Assembly: GCF_947179165.1 (NCBI RefSeq)
Contig: NC_077241.1
Coordinates: 29,631,246 to 29,695,245 of the forward strand
Source of the DNA: Solanum dulcamara
Lineage: Eukaryota; Streptophyta; Magnoliopsida; Solanales; Solanaceae
Direction: 5' to 3'
DNA: 64,000 bases
Positions 50,036 to 61,860 of this stretch are shown piece by piece (the first letter of the stretch is position 1; every line of letters starts with the position of its first letter). Made by a program: the position numbers and the translations under genes. Below the pieces are notes generated by a model. It saw only the letters and a list, made by a program, of their open reading frames with translations. It was not told the DNA's origin and ran no database searches.

Positions 50036-53000
50036 TATCATGACCCAACCCCATAGGCCATGATGGGGGCCTGAATTGGACACCCCTGTCTACCCTGGCC
50101 AACTATACATAGTATGTCCCCTGGTTATACTCAAAATATATCAATAGATAAGAAACCTTATAAGCCGACAAGGCTATTGTAACACATAGGGTCATCCCGT
50201 GACACATATATATGTGGGCCGACAAGGCCGCCACAACACAGGGAATGCCCTAAATCATAGGTCATATTAATCCAGCCGGACATACCCGTACACACAGCTC
50301 ATGTATTACTCAGGCACAACTCATATACAGCCCATACACAACTTATATGCAGCTCATATATAGCTTAGATACAGTTCATATACAACATAGATACAACTTA
50401 TATACACATATGCTCTACACACATACAACCCACATCTGTATCTACAGACCTCTAAGAGTCAAAAGAATAGTAACATAAGGTGGGAAAGGTCCCCCGCCGT
50501 ACTCGTGAGCAAACCTTATATATATGCATCAAGTTTTAGTACCCAAAATCAAGCTAAAGCACAATGGAGCATTCTTAGACCGCTGAGTGGGACTCCTACG
50601 CTGGTGGATCCCCAACCTGTATACTTGCACCTGCGGACATGAAACGCAGCCCCTCAAGGAAAGGGGGGTCAATACGACATATATACTGAGTATGTAAAAC
50701 GTAACATAACACGACTGGAGGTATATCCGAAATAGAGAAGCAGGGGAACCAATTATCAAACTAGAAACCTGTACCTATACTCTGTAAATCACAAAAGCAT
50801 GCATGATCAAATTATACAATATAGCCGGCCCTTTCAGGGATCCAACGAATCACATCTGTAGGACCATCATAGGCCCGGTGCTATCACCACCTTATTGCAA
50901 CACATCATCATTATGCATATATACATACGTACCCGACCCTCTAGTGAGGGCTCGGTAAATAATGCAGTGAGTTGTACACGATAATGGACCCAGCCCGGGA
51001 CTCAGTGAAAGAAGTGTTATAGTATACATGAGTAGATTAGTGAGTAACTATATGCAATCCAAATCATTATCAGAGACTCGACAAAATAAGAAAGTTGAGC
51101 TTTTGTTTGAGGACCCGAGTAACGAAGTAGTCATATCGAGCGTCCTCTAAATGCCATTATGGGATATCTCAAAAGTAATCTCGGGGACCCTAAACATGTA
51201 TTAACGTAGGGCCAAATCATTTATGGAATCAAACACATATCTCGTGTAGTCTTTACGACTCAGAGCTTGTATATTTGGTACATCTTTAATGTATAGAAGT
51301 TTTCAGGAAAATAGTTCAACTACTATCAGAGTTTGGTATTCAAAAGTAAACAGGAGGTGCTAAGGATGGAGTTACCCCGGAGCTCAGATCATATTCAACT
51401 TACAACTAAGACAAGGACATGCCCAAAAGAAGAAAGAGAATAAGCTCTATATAGTGTGTACTTTCCCTCAGGTGATTTGTATATACATATTTCGTACCCG
51501 GCCCATCATGGGGCTCGGTGAACCACTATGGCATTGTAATCTCATTTTCGTATCAAATACATCTCAATGGAAAGGAGAGATAGCTTCTCACACACTACAT
51601 TCTAACACACAGAAGCCCTACTAGGAAATACTTAATCTTTACATAAACTCTAGTATTGAACAGGGGATATGGGTTATGAGGCATACTCGGAATTCTTGGA
51701 ATGGAATTATCCCCGCACTTCATATACAATCCACTTAAGGCTAAACATTTCCAAAAGGAAAGAAAGATAGCTATACGCAATTATACCAAAAACATGCCAA
51801 AAGAAAGTTCCACATACCTCTTATGGATTCCCCTTAATCGCGTTCACGTCGTTGTCCTTGAAACCTATTTAACATGGAAGTAATGCAAGTATTAACAACC
51901 TTAGACTTCTCAGAAACTCAGACTATTCATGAGTATTCATAGCATTCATCCCCTCGCTCGCCTTTTTGACTAGTTCCTTAACTAGTTAAGGTGTTAACGG
52001 AAATTGGACAGCACCTCCCCTATAATGTGCCCTATCCGAATTCCCAACAATAACCTTAACACCTTCATCCAACCAACAATACAACCAGAAGCTCATATAT
52101 ATATAACATGGCAACATTACACAATATAAACTCCAACGACTCGCCCGAAGTTACGATACCAAAAGAGGGTTTCTAGTTTCTATTTTGCGAAATCTTTAAC
52201 CGTACGAAGCGGGGGGTCATGTGGATGTAACCAGAAGCTCCCCAACCTCATTTAGAGAACTTTTAGACCCTGCAACACGCCACACCACAACCAGCATCAG
52301 CCCCCACGCGCACAATACCTTATTTCGACAACAATTTAACTATAGCGATTCCAAATTCAATTATTTCGAATGCCGAACTTTTTAAACCTTTTACCCAAAT
52401 TCCAGCAGCCCATAAGGTGTGTAATACACCCTAATTTAACATCATAAACTTCAAATTAGAGGGAAAAAATTTACCTTTCCCGAAATTTGCTAGACCTCGT
52501 CGAAATCGCGCCTCAAAATTGTTTAGCACGCTGAACCATCGTGGCAGCTTGCTGTCCGTTTTTTTGGCTGCAACAAATTGTAATTTGATACTACTAATAC
52601 TTCTATATCATCTTGGTATATGCTAAATAATTAATTTACCGAACGAAATCGGGACTTACCTTATTTTTCTCCCCAAGCCGTCGCACTTTTCTCCCTAAAC
52701 TAGGGTTTGTTCATCATCTTTGTTTGCTGGAAATTTGATGAAGGAAGCTGGAGTATATGATACATATCCATACATATATGTGTCCCTAGGGTGTAACACA
52801 TGTCATCCCCAAGAGATGACACATGTCCAGCCTCTATTGGGCCACCGTATCTACATGCTGAAGGAGGGGCTGCCCCGTGGCAGTGGGGCCCACCTCCCCC
52901 AAGGAGGTGGGTCACCTGCTTGCTTAGGTGCTGCCATGTGTCACCCTCCCATTGGCTTCCCTGTGCAATTTTTTTTCCTCCTCGTGGGTTCGTAATCTCG

Positions 53001-53297
53001 TCTCACTTAAGAGCCTATGAAACCCTTGCTACGTAAGCTTGGTATGTAATCAAGTAACTCACGTATGTAAGACTTCTAAATTAGTAGTTTATGTAGATAA
53101 GTCGAGTCCTACGACTCGTTACTTGGCCTCCAACTCCTTTCGACTTCTCTTGACCCTATTTCCAACCTCCCCTACCATGGGGTGTCACATTCTCCCTTCT
53201 TAGAGTCGTTCCATAGGGTCGTAACTTAAGTGGCTCACATACTAACTTCTAAGTAACTTAAGGAACCTTCCGAGTTCAAAAAATGTGGGGTGTAACA
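50036..53297 (-). mobile_element. Solo LTR, minus strand (3262 bp), third nesting level
   Basis: On the minus strand it runs TGTTACACCCCACATT (53297) to GGTCATGATA (50036; usual TCGTGACA end with changes). GGCCC is duplicated at 50031-50035 and 53298-53302. Degenerate ~22-bp repeats ('caacttatatacagctcata' type) lie at 50300-50415. CACGTG-type motifs near 52795-52880 have mostly mutated to CACATG. Confidence 0.92.
50300..50415. repeat. Degenerate short tandem repeats in LTR
   Basis: A loose ~20-22-bp periodicity of 'acaactcatatacagc' variants, about five copies. It is not seen in the other LTRs of the window. Confidence 0.7.
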
Positions 53298-53302
53298 GGC
53301 CC

Positions 53303-53430
53303 GATCCGTATAATATATAATAATACCGAGGTACGATGGCCAATCCATATAATGCATAATCTGTCGTGAAACGTACGACCCGATCCTTATATAGCAAAAT
53401 GTGCTGAGGTACGTCCGACCCGATCCATAT
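53303..53430. repeat. ~41-bp LTR minisatellite, right part
   Basis: This continues the array at 49930-50035: 'gccgaggtacgatggcc' variants at about 53327, 53370 and 53409, increasingly degenerate. Confidence 0.8.
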
Positions 53431-56039
53431 ATATATCATAATGCATATACGTGCACGCAAAACTCTGTAAAATATCAAACATCCCACATATATCATCCTA
53501 AAGCATGTTTAAGAGCCCTTAGGTATAGGAGCTTACACATCCCAACACTATTCAACCTATAGGAGGCTTAAGGGTCGTAGTTCAACTACTTCAACGTCCT
53601 TATCATTCAAAAGTGGGTACAAGATATGAGTTACGTCCAGTATCTATAAATGGAGCTATCTCCAAATCCATGTTCGGTAGTACCTATCGTCCAGTCTTTC
53701 TATAAGTAGGAAAAGACAAGCTTTACATGTACCATTTCCTATCACATTGAAGACTTTGAAAAGTAATGACTCAACTTGTTACAGAAGTTCTAATCAGTAG
53801 GAAGTGAACAAGAGTCTTAACTAACCCTCAGAGTTTTAAGAGTGGAATAACTTCAAACTTCATATACACAATACTTACATCTAAGTCATGCCAAAAGAGA
53901 GGAAGAATAACTTTACATACACTACTTCTCAGCATATAGAAGACTTGAGGAATGGAAGCTTAACTACTTTAAGAGTCTTAACATTCAACAGTGAACACGA
54001 ATTATGAATCATGAATAGAGTTACCCCAAGCTTTCTACACATATCACTTGTCACTTAGATCTAAGACATGCCCAAAGGAAAGAACAGATAGGCTTTACAT
54101 ACTTATACCAAAACATGACAAAAGAAGGAATACATTTACATACTTATGCCAAAAACATGCCAAAAGAAAGCTTCACATACCTCTTACGGATTAATATTTA
54201 CCGCGTTCGCCTCAACGTCCTCTGAACCTATTTAACACGAAAGCAATATGAATGTCAACAACCCTAGACTTTTCAGTGTCTTAATTTATACACGAGTATT
54301 CATAGAACTCCTTTCCTCGCTCGCTTCCTCGACTAGTTCTTTAGTTAGCTAGAAAGTTAACGGAAATCGGGCAGCACCTCCCCTATAACATGCCCTATCC
54401 GAATTTGAAATTACATCCCTAAGCAATACATCCAACCAACAACAACAACATTCAGCATATATACAAGAAATTCACTTCAACATTACATAATACAAACTCC
54501 AAGCAACTCGCTCAAAGCTACGATATCAAAATAGGGTTTTTAGTTTCTAGTTCGTGAAACCTTTAACTTTACAAAGTTGAGGGTCGTGTGACTTCAACCA
54601 ACAGCTTCCCCACCTATTTTAAAACACTTTTAGACCCTGCAACACATCACCACGCACCCGCGTCCACACACCACAAGCACAACACCTTTCTTCGACTACA
54701 ATTTAACTATAGAAACTCCAATTGGGTTTGTTTCGAACGTCAAGCATATCTATGGAATTTACCTATTTCCAGCCACTTACACAATGTCTAATACACTTCA
54801 TAACCACACCATAAACTCTAAATTGGAAGGAAAACCCTTACCTTAACCTAAACTAATCAAACTCACCAAAATTATCAAAACGTGAATTCTGGATAGCCTA
54901 CTGTCTTATATTGTCGGTTAGTTTCGAAAGGGTAATTGAGGGAAAAACAGGATTTGTGTCCTCAATGAAAGTTATAGACATGTGTCTTAGGGTCACATAA
55001 AATTTCGAATTAACCCTACAATAATTTTTTACAAAATGATATGCCCAAAATACCAACAGAAGTACTTGTAGAATTTCTAAAACGAAATCTGGGCAACAGC
55101 TCCCCCATGCTTCACCACCCTTTTTCGAGCAGAGAAAAGCAAAACTGTGTTTTAGAGTCCAAATGAAAGTTATATCCCTATGAAATATCTTTCCAAAACA
55201 TCTTGAATCACTTGAAACGAAGCCTTACACAAGGAGTTATACTCGTTTTACTAACAATAGTATCATTCAAAAACGGGTCTGTTAACAAGAACAAAAACCT
55301 CCTCTTTTCCCTAACGATAATTTTTATGTTGTTAAACATTGTCATATCACCGTAGGATACCTTAAACAATTAATTCACGGAAAGAAATCAGGAAACTTAC
55401 CTTTATTTTTCTTGGAAAACCCGTAGGTCTCTCTCTTGTTCTCTCAAGTTTTCCTTCAATTTTTCCAAGTGAAAGATGCAGAAAATGTGATGAATTAGTC
55501 ATCACTTAACATATTATCCCCTTTTGGAAGGTGACACGTGTCATCCTCTAAGGGTCACATGTGTCGTAACCTTAGGCAGCCATGTCACCTCATGCAACCA
55601 AACACATGCTGCCACATGGCAATGTGGGACCCACCTCAAGTAGGTGTTTCACCTACTTAGTCAAAGTAGGTGCATCACCTACTTGCTTCCGAGTAGGTGC
55701 TACGCCTCCTTCCTCCTCTCCCATGAGTTCGTAATCTCATCTTACTTTAGGAGCCTATGTAATCCTTCTATGTAAGCTCAACATGTACTCCAGTAGCTTA
55801 GTTATGTAAGTCATCCAAGTTGGTAGTCTACATAGGTAAGTCGAGTCCTACGACTTGTTATTTTGGCCTCCAACTCATTTCAAATCCTTATAGACCTATT
55901 TCCAACCTTCACTCTTATGAGGCATCACTTCCTCCCTTCCTTAGAGTTACTTAATCATGTTATAGATAATTTGGGTCACGGGACAACTTTCAAGAAGCTT
56001 AAGAAGACGTTCTGAAGCATAAAGGTATGGGGTATAACA

Positions 56040-57273
56040 ATTAAGAAGTTAACAAAAATCGGGCAGCATCTCCTCTATAACTTGCCCTATCCGAACTTCC
56101 AATTACACTCCGATTAGTACAGCCATACCAAGAACAACAACCACCATCCATATACAATAAAACTACTTCAATATTTTTCAAAATGGGTTCCAAATAGCCC
56201 ACCCAAAACTACGACATCAAAATACGATTTTTGATCTTTATTTCATAAAATCACAACCACACAGAAAGGAGCATAACGTGGCTAGAACCAACAGCATGTA
56301 TACTCATCCATGACCATATTTTTAGCCCTTTAATACATACGAATTACCTTCAAATACAATACCATAATAATAATAATGCTAATTAACTTTAATCCAACTA
56401 GAATGACTTCAATTCGGTCCATTTACAGCGTCAATCATAATTATGAAATTTTCTTACCTCCAACTTCATTTAACACAAGTAATCTTTCCATTACAACACC
56501 ATTAACTCCAATTTGAAAGGAAGAAACCATACCTTAGTAACTTGGCTCCGCAATTCGACTGAAAGTTGATAAACTTCTCATTGGACTTTCTTGTTGTCCC
56601 AATAATTAATTTACGTTGTTAAACACCTTTATTTGATCGAAGAATACCTTAGATAATTAATTTATAAAGCAAAATTGAATGTCTTACCTTGTTGGAACCC
56701 TAGTCGTAGCTCTCTTCTCTTTCTCTCAAGGTTTTCTCTAAATTTGGCTAAGTGTAGAAGATGAAATGAAAGCTTCGTCATCCATATATGTATATATACC
56801 CTTCCTTACAGAGTGACACATGTCATCCCCTAAGGGTGACACATGTCCAGCCATCATACGATGCATGCACCCACCCCATGGCTGCAACGTGTCTTGGTAG
56901 GGTCCACCTTAGTAGGTGCATCACCTACTTACTCCAAGTAGGTGCATAACCTACTTATTCCAAGTAGATGCATCGCCTCCTTATTCCTCTTTCATGGGAT
57001 CGTAATCTCATCTCACTTTAAAAACCTATGTAATCCTTGGTAGTTAAGCTCGACATATACTCAAGTAGCTTAATTATATAAGACAACCAAGTCGGTAGCT
57101 TATGCAAGTAGTTCGATTACCACGACTCATTATTTGGCCTCCAACTCCTTCCAAATTTTTCCAAACCTATTTCCAACCAACGCTACTCACACAGAACTTT
57201 ATGGATAACATGAATCACATGACAACCTTTCAGAGAATGTTTTTTCAGATGTACAATAGTACAGGGTATAACA
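56040..57273 (-). mobile_element. LTR of minus element E0, part 3 (LTR start)
   Basis: It continues from 49100 across the ATTAA duplication ('attaagaagttaacaaaaatcgggcag'-type host sequence) and ends with the LTR start TGTTATACCCTGTAC on the minus strand at 57273. The net E0 LTR is about 2738 bp. Because the polypurine tract follows at 57274, this is the 3' LTR of a minus-strand element whose body lies to the right. Confidence 0.88.
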
Positions 57274-57284
57274 TCCTTTCTCCC
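57274..57284 (-). promoter_or_regulatory. Polypurine tract of element E0
   Basis: On the minus strand GGGAGAAAGGA directly precedes the LTR start, the same arrangement as in elements B and C. Confidence 0.8.
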
Positions 57285-57397
57285 GTTAGAACATTCGTCC
57301 TCGAATGTTAACTAGTCTTATAAGGTCTTAAAAGGATTTCGGGAAATCTCTGTAATAATTACTATACATAAGTCTCTTATTAATCAATAAAGTCAAT

Positions 57398-57590
57398 TTA
57401 GGAGTTTAGAGTACCTGTAGACATAGGGAAAAAGTACGGGTATTTATTTTTCTTCTCTTCCTTAGCTTCCTAGGTCATCTCTTCTCTATTCTTATTTCGC
57501 CACAATACTTTGATGGAGGCCACGTCCTTGGTGCACAACCTTCTAACTTGGCGATCTAGTATTGCTATAGTTTGTTCCTCATAAGATATT
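57398..57590 (-). pseudogene. Integrase C-terminal/chromodomain-like fragment (unit 1)
   Basis: The minus frame reads ISYEEQTIAILDRQVRRLCT, then KDVASIKVLWRNKNREEMT, a stop, EAKEEKKNKYPYFF. These are the C-terminal hallmarks of plant Ty3/gypsy chromoviruses. One in-frame stop replaces the conserved Trp of TWE. Upstream pol is cut off by the plus LTR at 57591. Confidence 0.85.
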
Positions 57591-58720
57591 TGTTACACCC
57601 CACCCTTTTTAAACTCGGAATGTCTAATAAGTTCCTTGGACATTATCGTGTGAGCCGGATACGCTACGACACTATCAAACGGCTCTAAGGAAGGGAAAAT
57701 GTGATATCCCATAGTAGAGAAGGTTGGAGATGAAATCGTAAGAGTCCGGAAGGAAATGGAGGTCAAGTAATGGGTCGTAGGACTCGAGTTACCTACATAA
57801 CCTACTAACTTGGAAGTCTTACATACTTAAGCTATTGGAGTATGTACCAAGCTTGCGAAGCATGGATTACATAGGCTCTTAAAATGAGACAAGATTACGA
57901 ACCCACGGGGAAGGGAACAAGATGAAACGAGGAAGCCAATAAGAGAGTGACACGTGGCAGCACCTCAAGCAAGGAGGTGACCCACCTGCCTGCTTGGGGG
58001 TGGGGGTGGACCCCACTGCCACGTGGCAGCCCCTAAGTGGTTGCATAGATCTGGTGGCCCAATCACGGCTGGACACGTGTCACCCTACGGGGATGACACG
58101 TGTCACCCCTATATACACCCTATATATATGTGTATTGTGACTAATTAGTTCATTCTTAGCCAAAATCAGTCCAAAAATATCAGCAGCATAAGGAGAGAAC
58201 GTGAGAGAGAAAGGCAGCCATAGCTTGGAAGTTTAAAGGTAGGTTTTCTAATTTTCTCTCCGTGAATTAATTATATACGACGTTCCTCAAATACATGGAT
58301 GTGTATATATGTATGTTACGATGCTTACGGAACCATATTTTCAGTTCTTCACTTGGAAAACTAAGAGAAACATAAAGAGAAAACGCTAGGGCATAAACCC
58401 ATTTTTGGAGGGGACAGTGGTTAGTAATATTGGTATAACTTCGTGTGTATAGCTTAGTTTTAGGTGATTCAATATGTTTTGGAAAGGTATTTCATAGTTC
58501 TATAACTTTTATTTATACTTTCAAATCCAGTTTTGCTTTTATAATAGCGAAAAAGGGTGATGAAGTGGAGAGGAGGTACTGCCCAGATTGGGTTTTGGAA
58601 ATCCTACACGGACAGCTGTGTATTTTGGTGATATATTTTCATACAAAATTGTTGTAGGGGTAATTCAAAATTATTTGCGATCTTGATACAAATGTCTATA
58701 ACTTTCATTGAGGCCACAAA
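57591..58720 (+). mobile_element. Truncated plus LTR in array unit 1
   Basis: The LTR starts TGTTACACCCCACCC and runs for about 1130 bp through promoter, TATA and GTAAGT-like (here GTAGGT) regions to the block homologous to 45700. It stops at the unit joint. It inserted into the pol 3' end of E0. Confidence 0.88.
58017..58129 (+). promoter_or_regulatory. LTR promoter block, unit 1: palindromic G-boxes plus TATA
   Basis: TGCCACGTGGCA (58017-58028, a perfect 12-bp palindrome), GACACGTGTCA (58072-58082), TGACACGTGTCA (58094-58105), then TATATATAT (58121-58129). CACGTG G-boxes are known binding sites of plant bZIP and bHLH factors. Spacing to the TATA run fits a proximal promoter. Activity is inferred. 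Confidence 0.65.
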
Positions 58721-58820
58721 TCCTCGAATGTTAACTAGTCTTATAAGGACTTAAAAGGATTTCGAGAAATCTCTGTAATAATTGCTATACATAAGTCTCT
58801 TATTAATCAATACAGTCAAT

Positions 58821-59189
58821 TTAGGAGTTTAGAGTACCTGTACACATAGGGAAAAAGTACGGGTATTTATTTTTCATCTCTTCCTTAGCTTCCCAGGTCA
58901 TCTCTTCTCTATTATTATTTCGCCACAATACTTTGATGGAGGCCACGTCCTTGGTGCATAACCTTCTAACTTGGCGATCTAGTATTGCTATAGGTTGTTC
59001 CTCATAAGATATTTGGTACACCCTACCCTTTTTAAACTCGGAATGTCTCATAAGTTCCTTGGACATAATCATGTGAGCTGGATACGCTACGACACTATCA
59101 AACGGCTCTAAGGAAGGGAGAATTTGATATCCCATAGTAGAGAAGGTTGGAGATGAAATCGTAAGAGTCCGGAAGGAATTGGAGGCCAA
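58821..59189 (-). pseudogene. Chimeric ORF: LTR antisense joined to integrase C-terminus (unit 2)
   Basis: This is a 122-codon open frame. Its N-terminal part is antisense LTR (from 59189 to 59014). Its C-terminal part is the integrase fragment (ISYEEQPIAILDRQVRRLCT, then KDVASIKVLWRNNNREEMTW, ending YPYFF plus 10 residues). It is open only because the LTR start changed from TGTTACACC to TGGTACACC, turning a minus-strand TAA into TAC. The other units have the stop. No sign of selection or a promoter. Confidence 0.6.
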
Positions 59190-60144
59190 GTAATGGGTCG
59201 TATGACTCGAGTTACCTACATAAGCTACTAACTTGGAAGTCTTACATACTTAAGCTATTGGAGTATGTACCAAGCTTGCGAAGCATGGATTACATAGGCT
59301 CTTAAAATGAGACGAGATTACGAACCCACGGGGAAGGGAACAAGATGAAACGAGGAAGCCAATAAGAGAGTGACACATGGCAGCACCTCAAGCAAGGAGG
59401 TGACCCACCTGCCTTCTTGGGGGTGGGGGTGGACCCCACTGCCACGTGGCAGACCCTAAGTGGTTGCTTAGATCCGGTGGCCCAATCACGGCTGGACACG
59501 TGTCACCCTAGGGGGATGACATGTGTCACCCCCATAGCCACCCTATATATATGTGTATTGTGACTAATTAGTTCATTCTTAGCCAAAATCAGTCCAAAAA
59601 CATCAGCAGGATAAGGAGAGAACGTGAGAGAGAAAGGCAGCCATAGCTTGGAAGTTTAAAGGTAGGTTTTCTAATTTTCTCTCCGTGAATTAATTATATA
59701 CGACGCTCCTAAAATACATGGATGTGTATATATATATGTTACGATCCTTACGGAACCATATTTTCAGTTCTTCACTTGGAAAACTAAGAGAAACATAAAG
59801 AGAAAACGCTAGGGCATAAACCCGTTTTTGGAGGGGACAGTGGTTAGTAATATTGGTATAACTTCGTGTGTATAGCTGAGTTTCGGGTGATTCAATATGT
59901 TTTGGAAAGGTATTTCATAGGTCTATAACTTTTATTTATACTTTCAAATCCAGTTTTGCTTTTATCGTCGCGAAAAAGGGTGATGAAGTGGAGAGGAGGT
60001 ACTTCCCAGATTGGGTTTTGGAAATCCTACACGGACAGCTGTGAGTATTTTGGTGATATATTTTCATACAAAATTGCTGTAGGGTAATTCAAAATTGTTT
60101 GCGACCTTGATACACATGTCTATAACTTTCATTGAGGCCACAAA
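59014..60144 (+). mobile_element. Truncated plus LTR in array unit 2
   Basis: Same structure as unit 1, with a mutated first bases (TGGTACACCCTACCC). TGCCACGTGGCA is at 59440-59451 and TATA at 59544-59552. Confidence 0.85.
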
Positions 60145-60244
60145 TCCTCGAATATTAACTAGTCTTATAAGGTCTTAAAAGGATTTCGGGAAATCTCTGT
60201 AATAATTGCTATACATAAGTCTCTTATTAATCAATACAGTCAAT

Positions 60245-60437
60245 TTAGGAGTTTAGAGTACCTGTAGACATAGGGAAAAAGTACGGGTATTTATTTTTCA
60301 TCTCTTCCTTAGCTTCCCAACTCATCTCTTCTCTATTCTTATTTCGCCACAATACTTTGATGGAGGCCACGTCCTTGGTGCACAAGCTTCTAACTTGGCG
60401 ATCTAGTATTGCTATAGGTTGTTCCTCATAAGATATT
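60245..60437 (-). pseudogene. Integrase C-terminal fragment (unit 3)
   Basis: Minus-strand copy of the ILDRQVRRL...KVLWRN...YPYFF region. Like the other units it differs from unit 2 by a few substitutions and has no start codon of its own. Confidence 0.75.
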
Positions 60438-61568
60438 TGTTACACCCCACCCTTTTTAAACTCGAAATATCTCATAAGTTCCTTGGACATTATCATGTGA
60501 TCCGGATACGCTACGACACTATCAAACGGCTCTAAGGAAGGGAGAATGTGATATCCCATAGTAGAGAAGGTTGGAGATGAAATCGTAAGAGTCCGGAAGG
60601 AATTGGAGGCCAAGTAATGGGTCGTAGGACTCGAGTTACCTACATAAGCTACTAACTTGGAAGTCTTACATACTTAAGCTATTGGAGTATGTACCAAGGT
60701 TGCGAAGCATGGATTACATAGGCTCTTAAAATGAGACGAGATTACGAACCCACGGGGAAGGGAACAAGATGAAACAAGGAAGCCAATAAGAGAGTGACAC
60801 GTGGCAGCACCTCAAGCAACTAGGTGACCCGCCTGCCTTCTTGGGGGTCGGGGTGGACCCCACTGCCACGTGGCAGCCCCTAAGTGGTTGCATTGATCCG
60901 GTGGCCCAAACACGGCTGGACACGTGTCACCCTATAGGGATGACACGTGTCACCCCCATATCCACCCTATATATATGTGTATTGTGACTAATTAGTTCAT
61001 TCTTAGCCAAAATCAGTCCAAAAACATCAGCAGCATAAGGAGAGAATGTGAGAGAGAAAGGCAGCCATAGCTTGGAAGTTTAAAGGTAGGTTTTCTAATT
61101 TTCTCTCCGTGAATTAATTATATACGACGCTCCTAAAATACATGGATGTGTATATATGTATGTTACGATGCTTACGGAACCATATTTTCAGTTCTTCACT
61201 TGGAAAACATAGAGAAATTTAAAGAGAAAACGCTAGGGCATAAACCCGTTTTTGGAGGGGACAGTGGTTAGTAATATTGGTATAACTTCGTGTGTATAGC
61301 TGCGTTTCGGGTGATTCAATATGTTTTGGAAAGGTATTTCATAGGTATATAACTTTTATTTATACTTTCAAATCCAGTTTTGCTTTTATCGTCGCGAAAA
61401 AGGGTGATGAAGTGGAGAGGAGGTACTTCCCAGATTGGGTTTTGGAAATCCTACACGGACAGCTGTGAGTATTTTGGTGATATATTTTCATACAAAATTG
61501 CTGTAGGGTAATTCAAAATTGTTTGCGACCTTGATACACATGTCTATAACTTTCATTGAGGCCACAAA
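60438..61568 (+). mobile_element. Truncated plus LTR in array unit 3
   Basis: TGTTACACCCCACCC start. The G-box palindrome is at 60864-60875, followed by two GACACGTGTCA-type sites and TATA. Nearly identical to unit 4. Confidence 0.88.
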
Positions 61569-61668
61569 TCCTCGAATATTAACTAGTCTTATAAGGTCTT
61601 AAAAGGATTTCGGTAATCTCTGTAATAATTGCTATACATAAGTCTCTTATTAATCAATACAGTCAATT

Positions 61669-61860
61669 TAGGAGTTTAGAGTACCTGTAGACATAGGGAA
61701 AAAGTACGGGTATTTATTTTTCATCTCTTCCTTAGCTTCCCAACTCATCTCTTCTCTATTCTTATTTCGCCACAATACTTTGATGGAGGCCACGTCCTTG
61801 GTGCACAAGCTTCTAACTTGGCGATCTAGTATTGCTATAGGTTGTTCCTCATAAGATATT
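61669..61860 (-). pseudogene. Integrase C-terminal fragment (unit 4)
   Basis: Near-identical copy of the unit 3 fragment on the minus strand. Confidence 0.75.

Larger units (their letters stand above)
49101..56039 (-). mobile_element. Solo LTR, minus strand (net about 3672 bp), with a nested solo LTR
   Basis: On the minus strand it runs TGTTATACCCCATACC (56039) to TCGTGACA (49101), with ATTAA at 49096-49100 and 56040-56044. It is interrupted at 50036 by another minus solo LTR and resumes at 53298. It has a C17 homopolymer at 49646-49662 and a ~41-bp minisatellite around the inner insertion point. Confidence 0.92.
57274..57590 (-). mobile_element. 3' end of the E0 internal domain
   Basis: After the polypurine tract, the minus strand holds the 3' untranslated stretch and the end of pol. 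At 57591 a plus LTR start (TGTTACACC) interrupts it. The stretch from 57298 onward is the first part of the tandem array unit. Confidence 0.85.

Noticed and set aside
57879..58076. A 65-codon minus frame repeated in every array unit (58076, 59499, 60923, 62346, 63764)
   Set aside because: It lies antisense across the LTR promoter block, repeats only because the unit repeats, and has low-complexity Pro/Gly-rich content with no recognisable domain.
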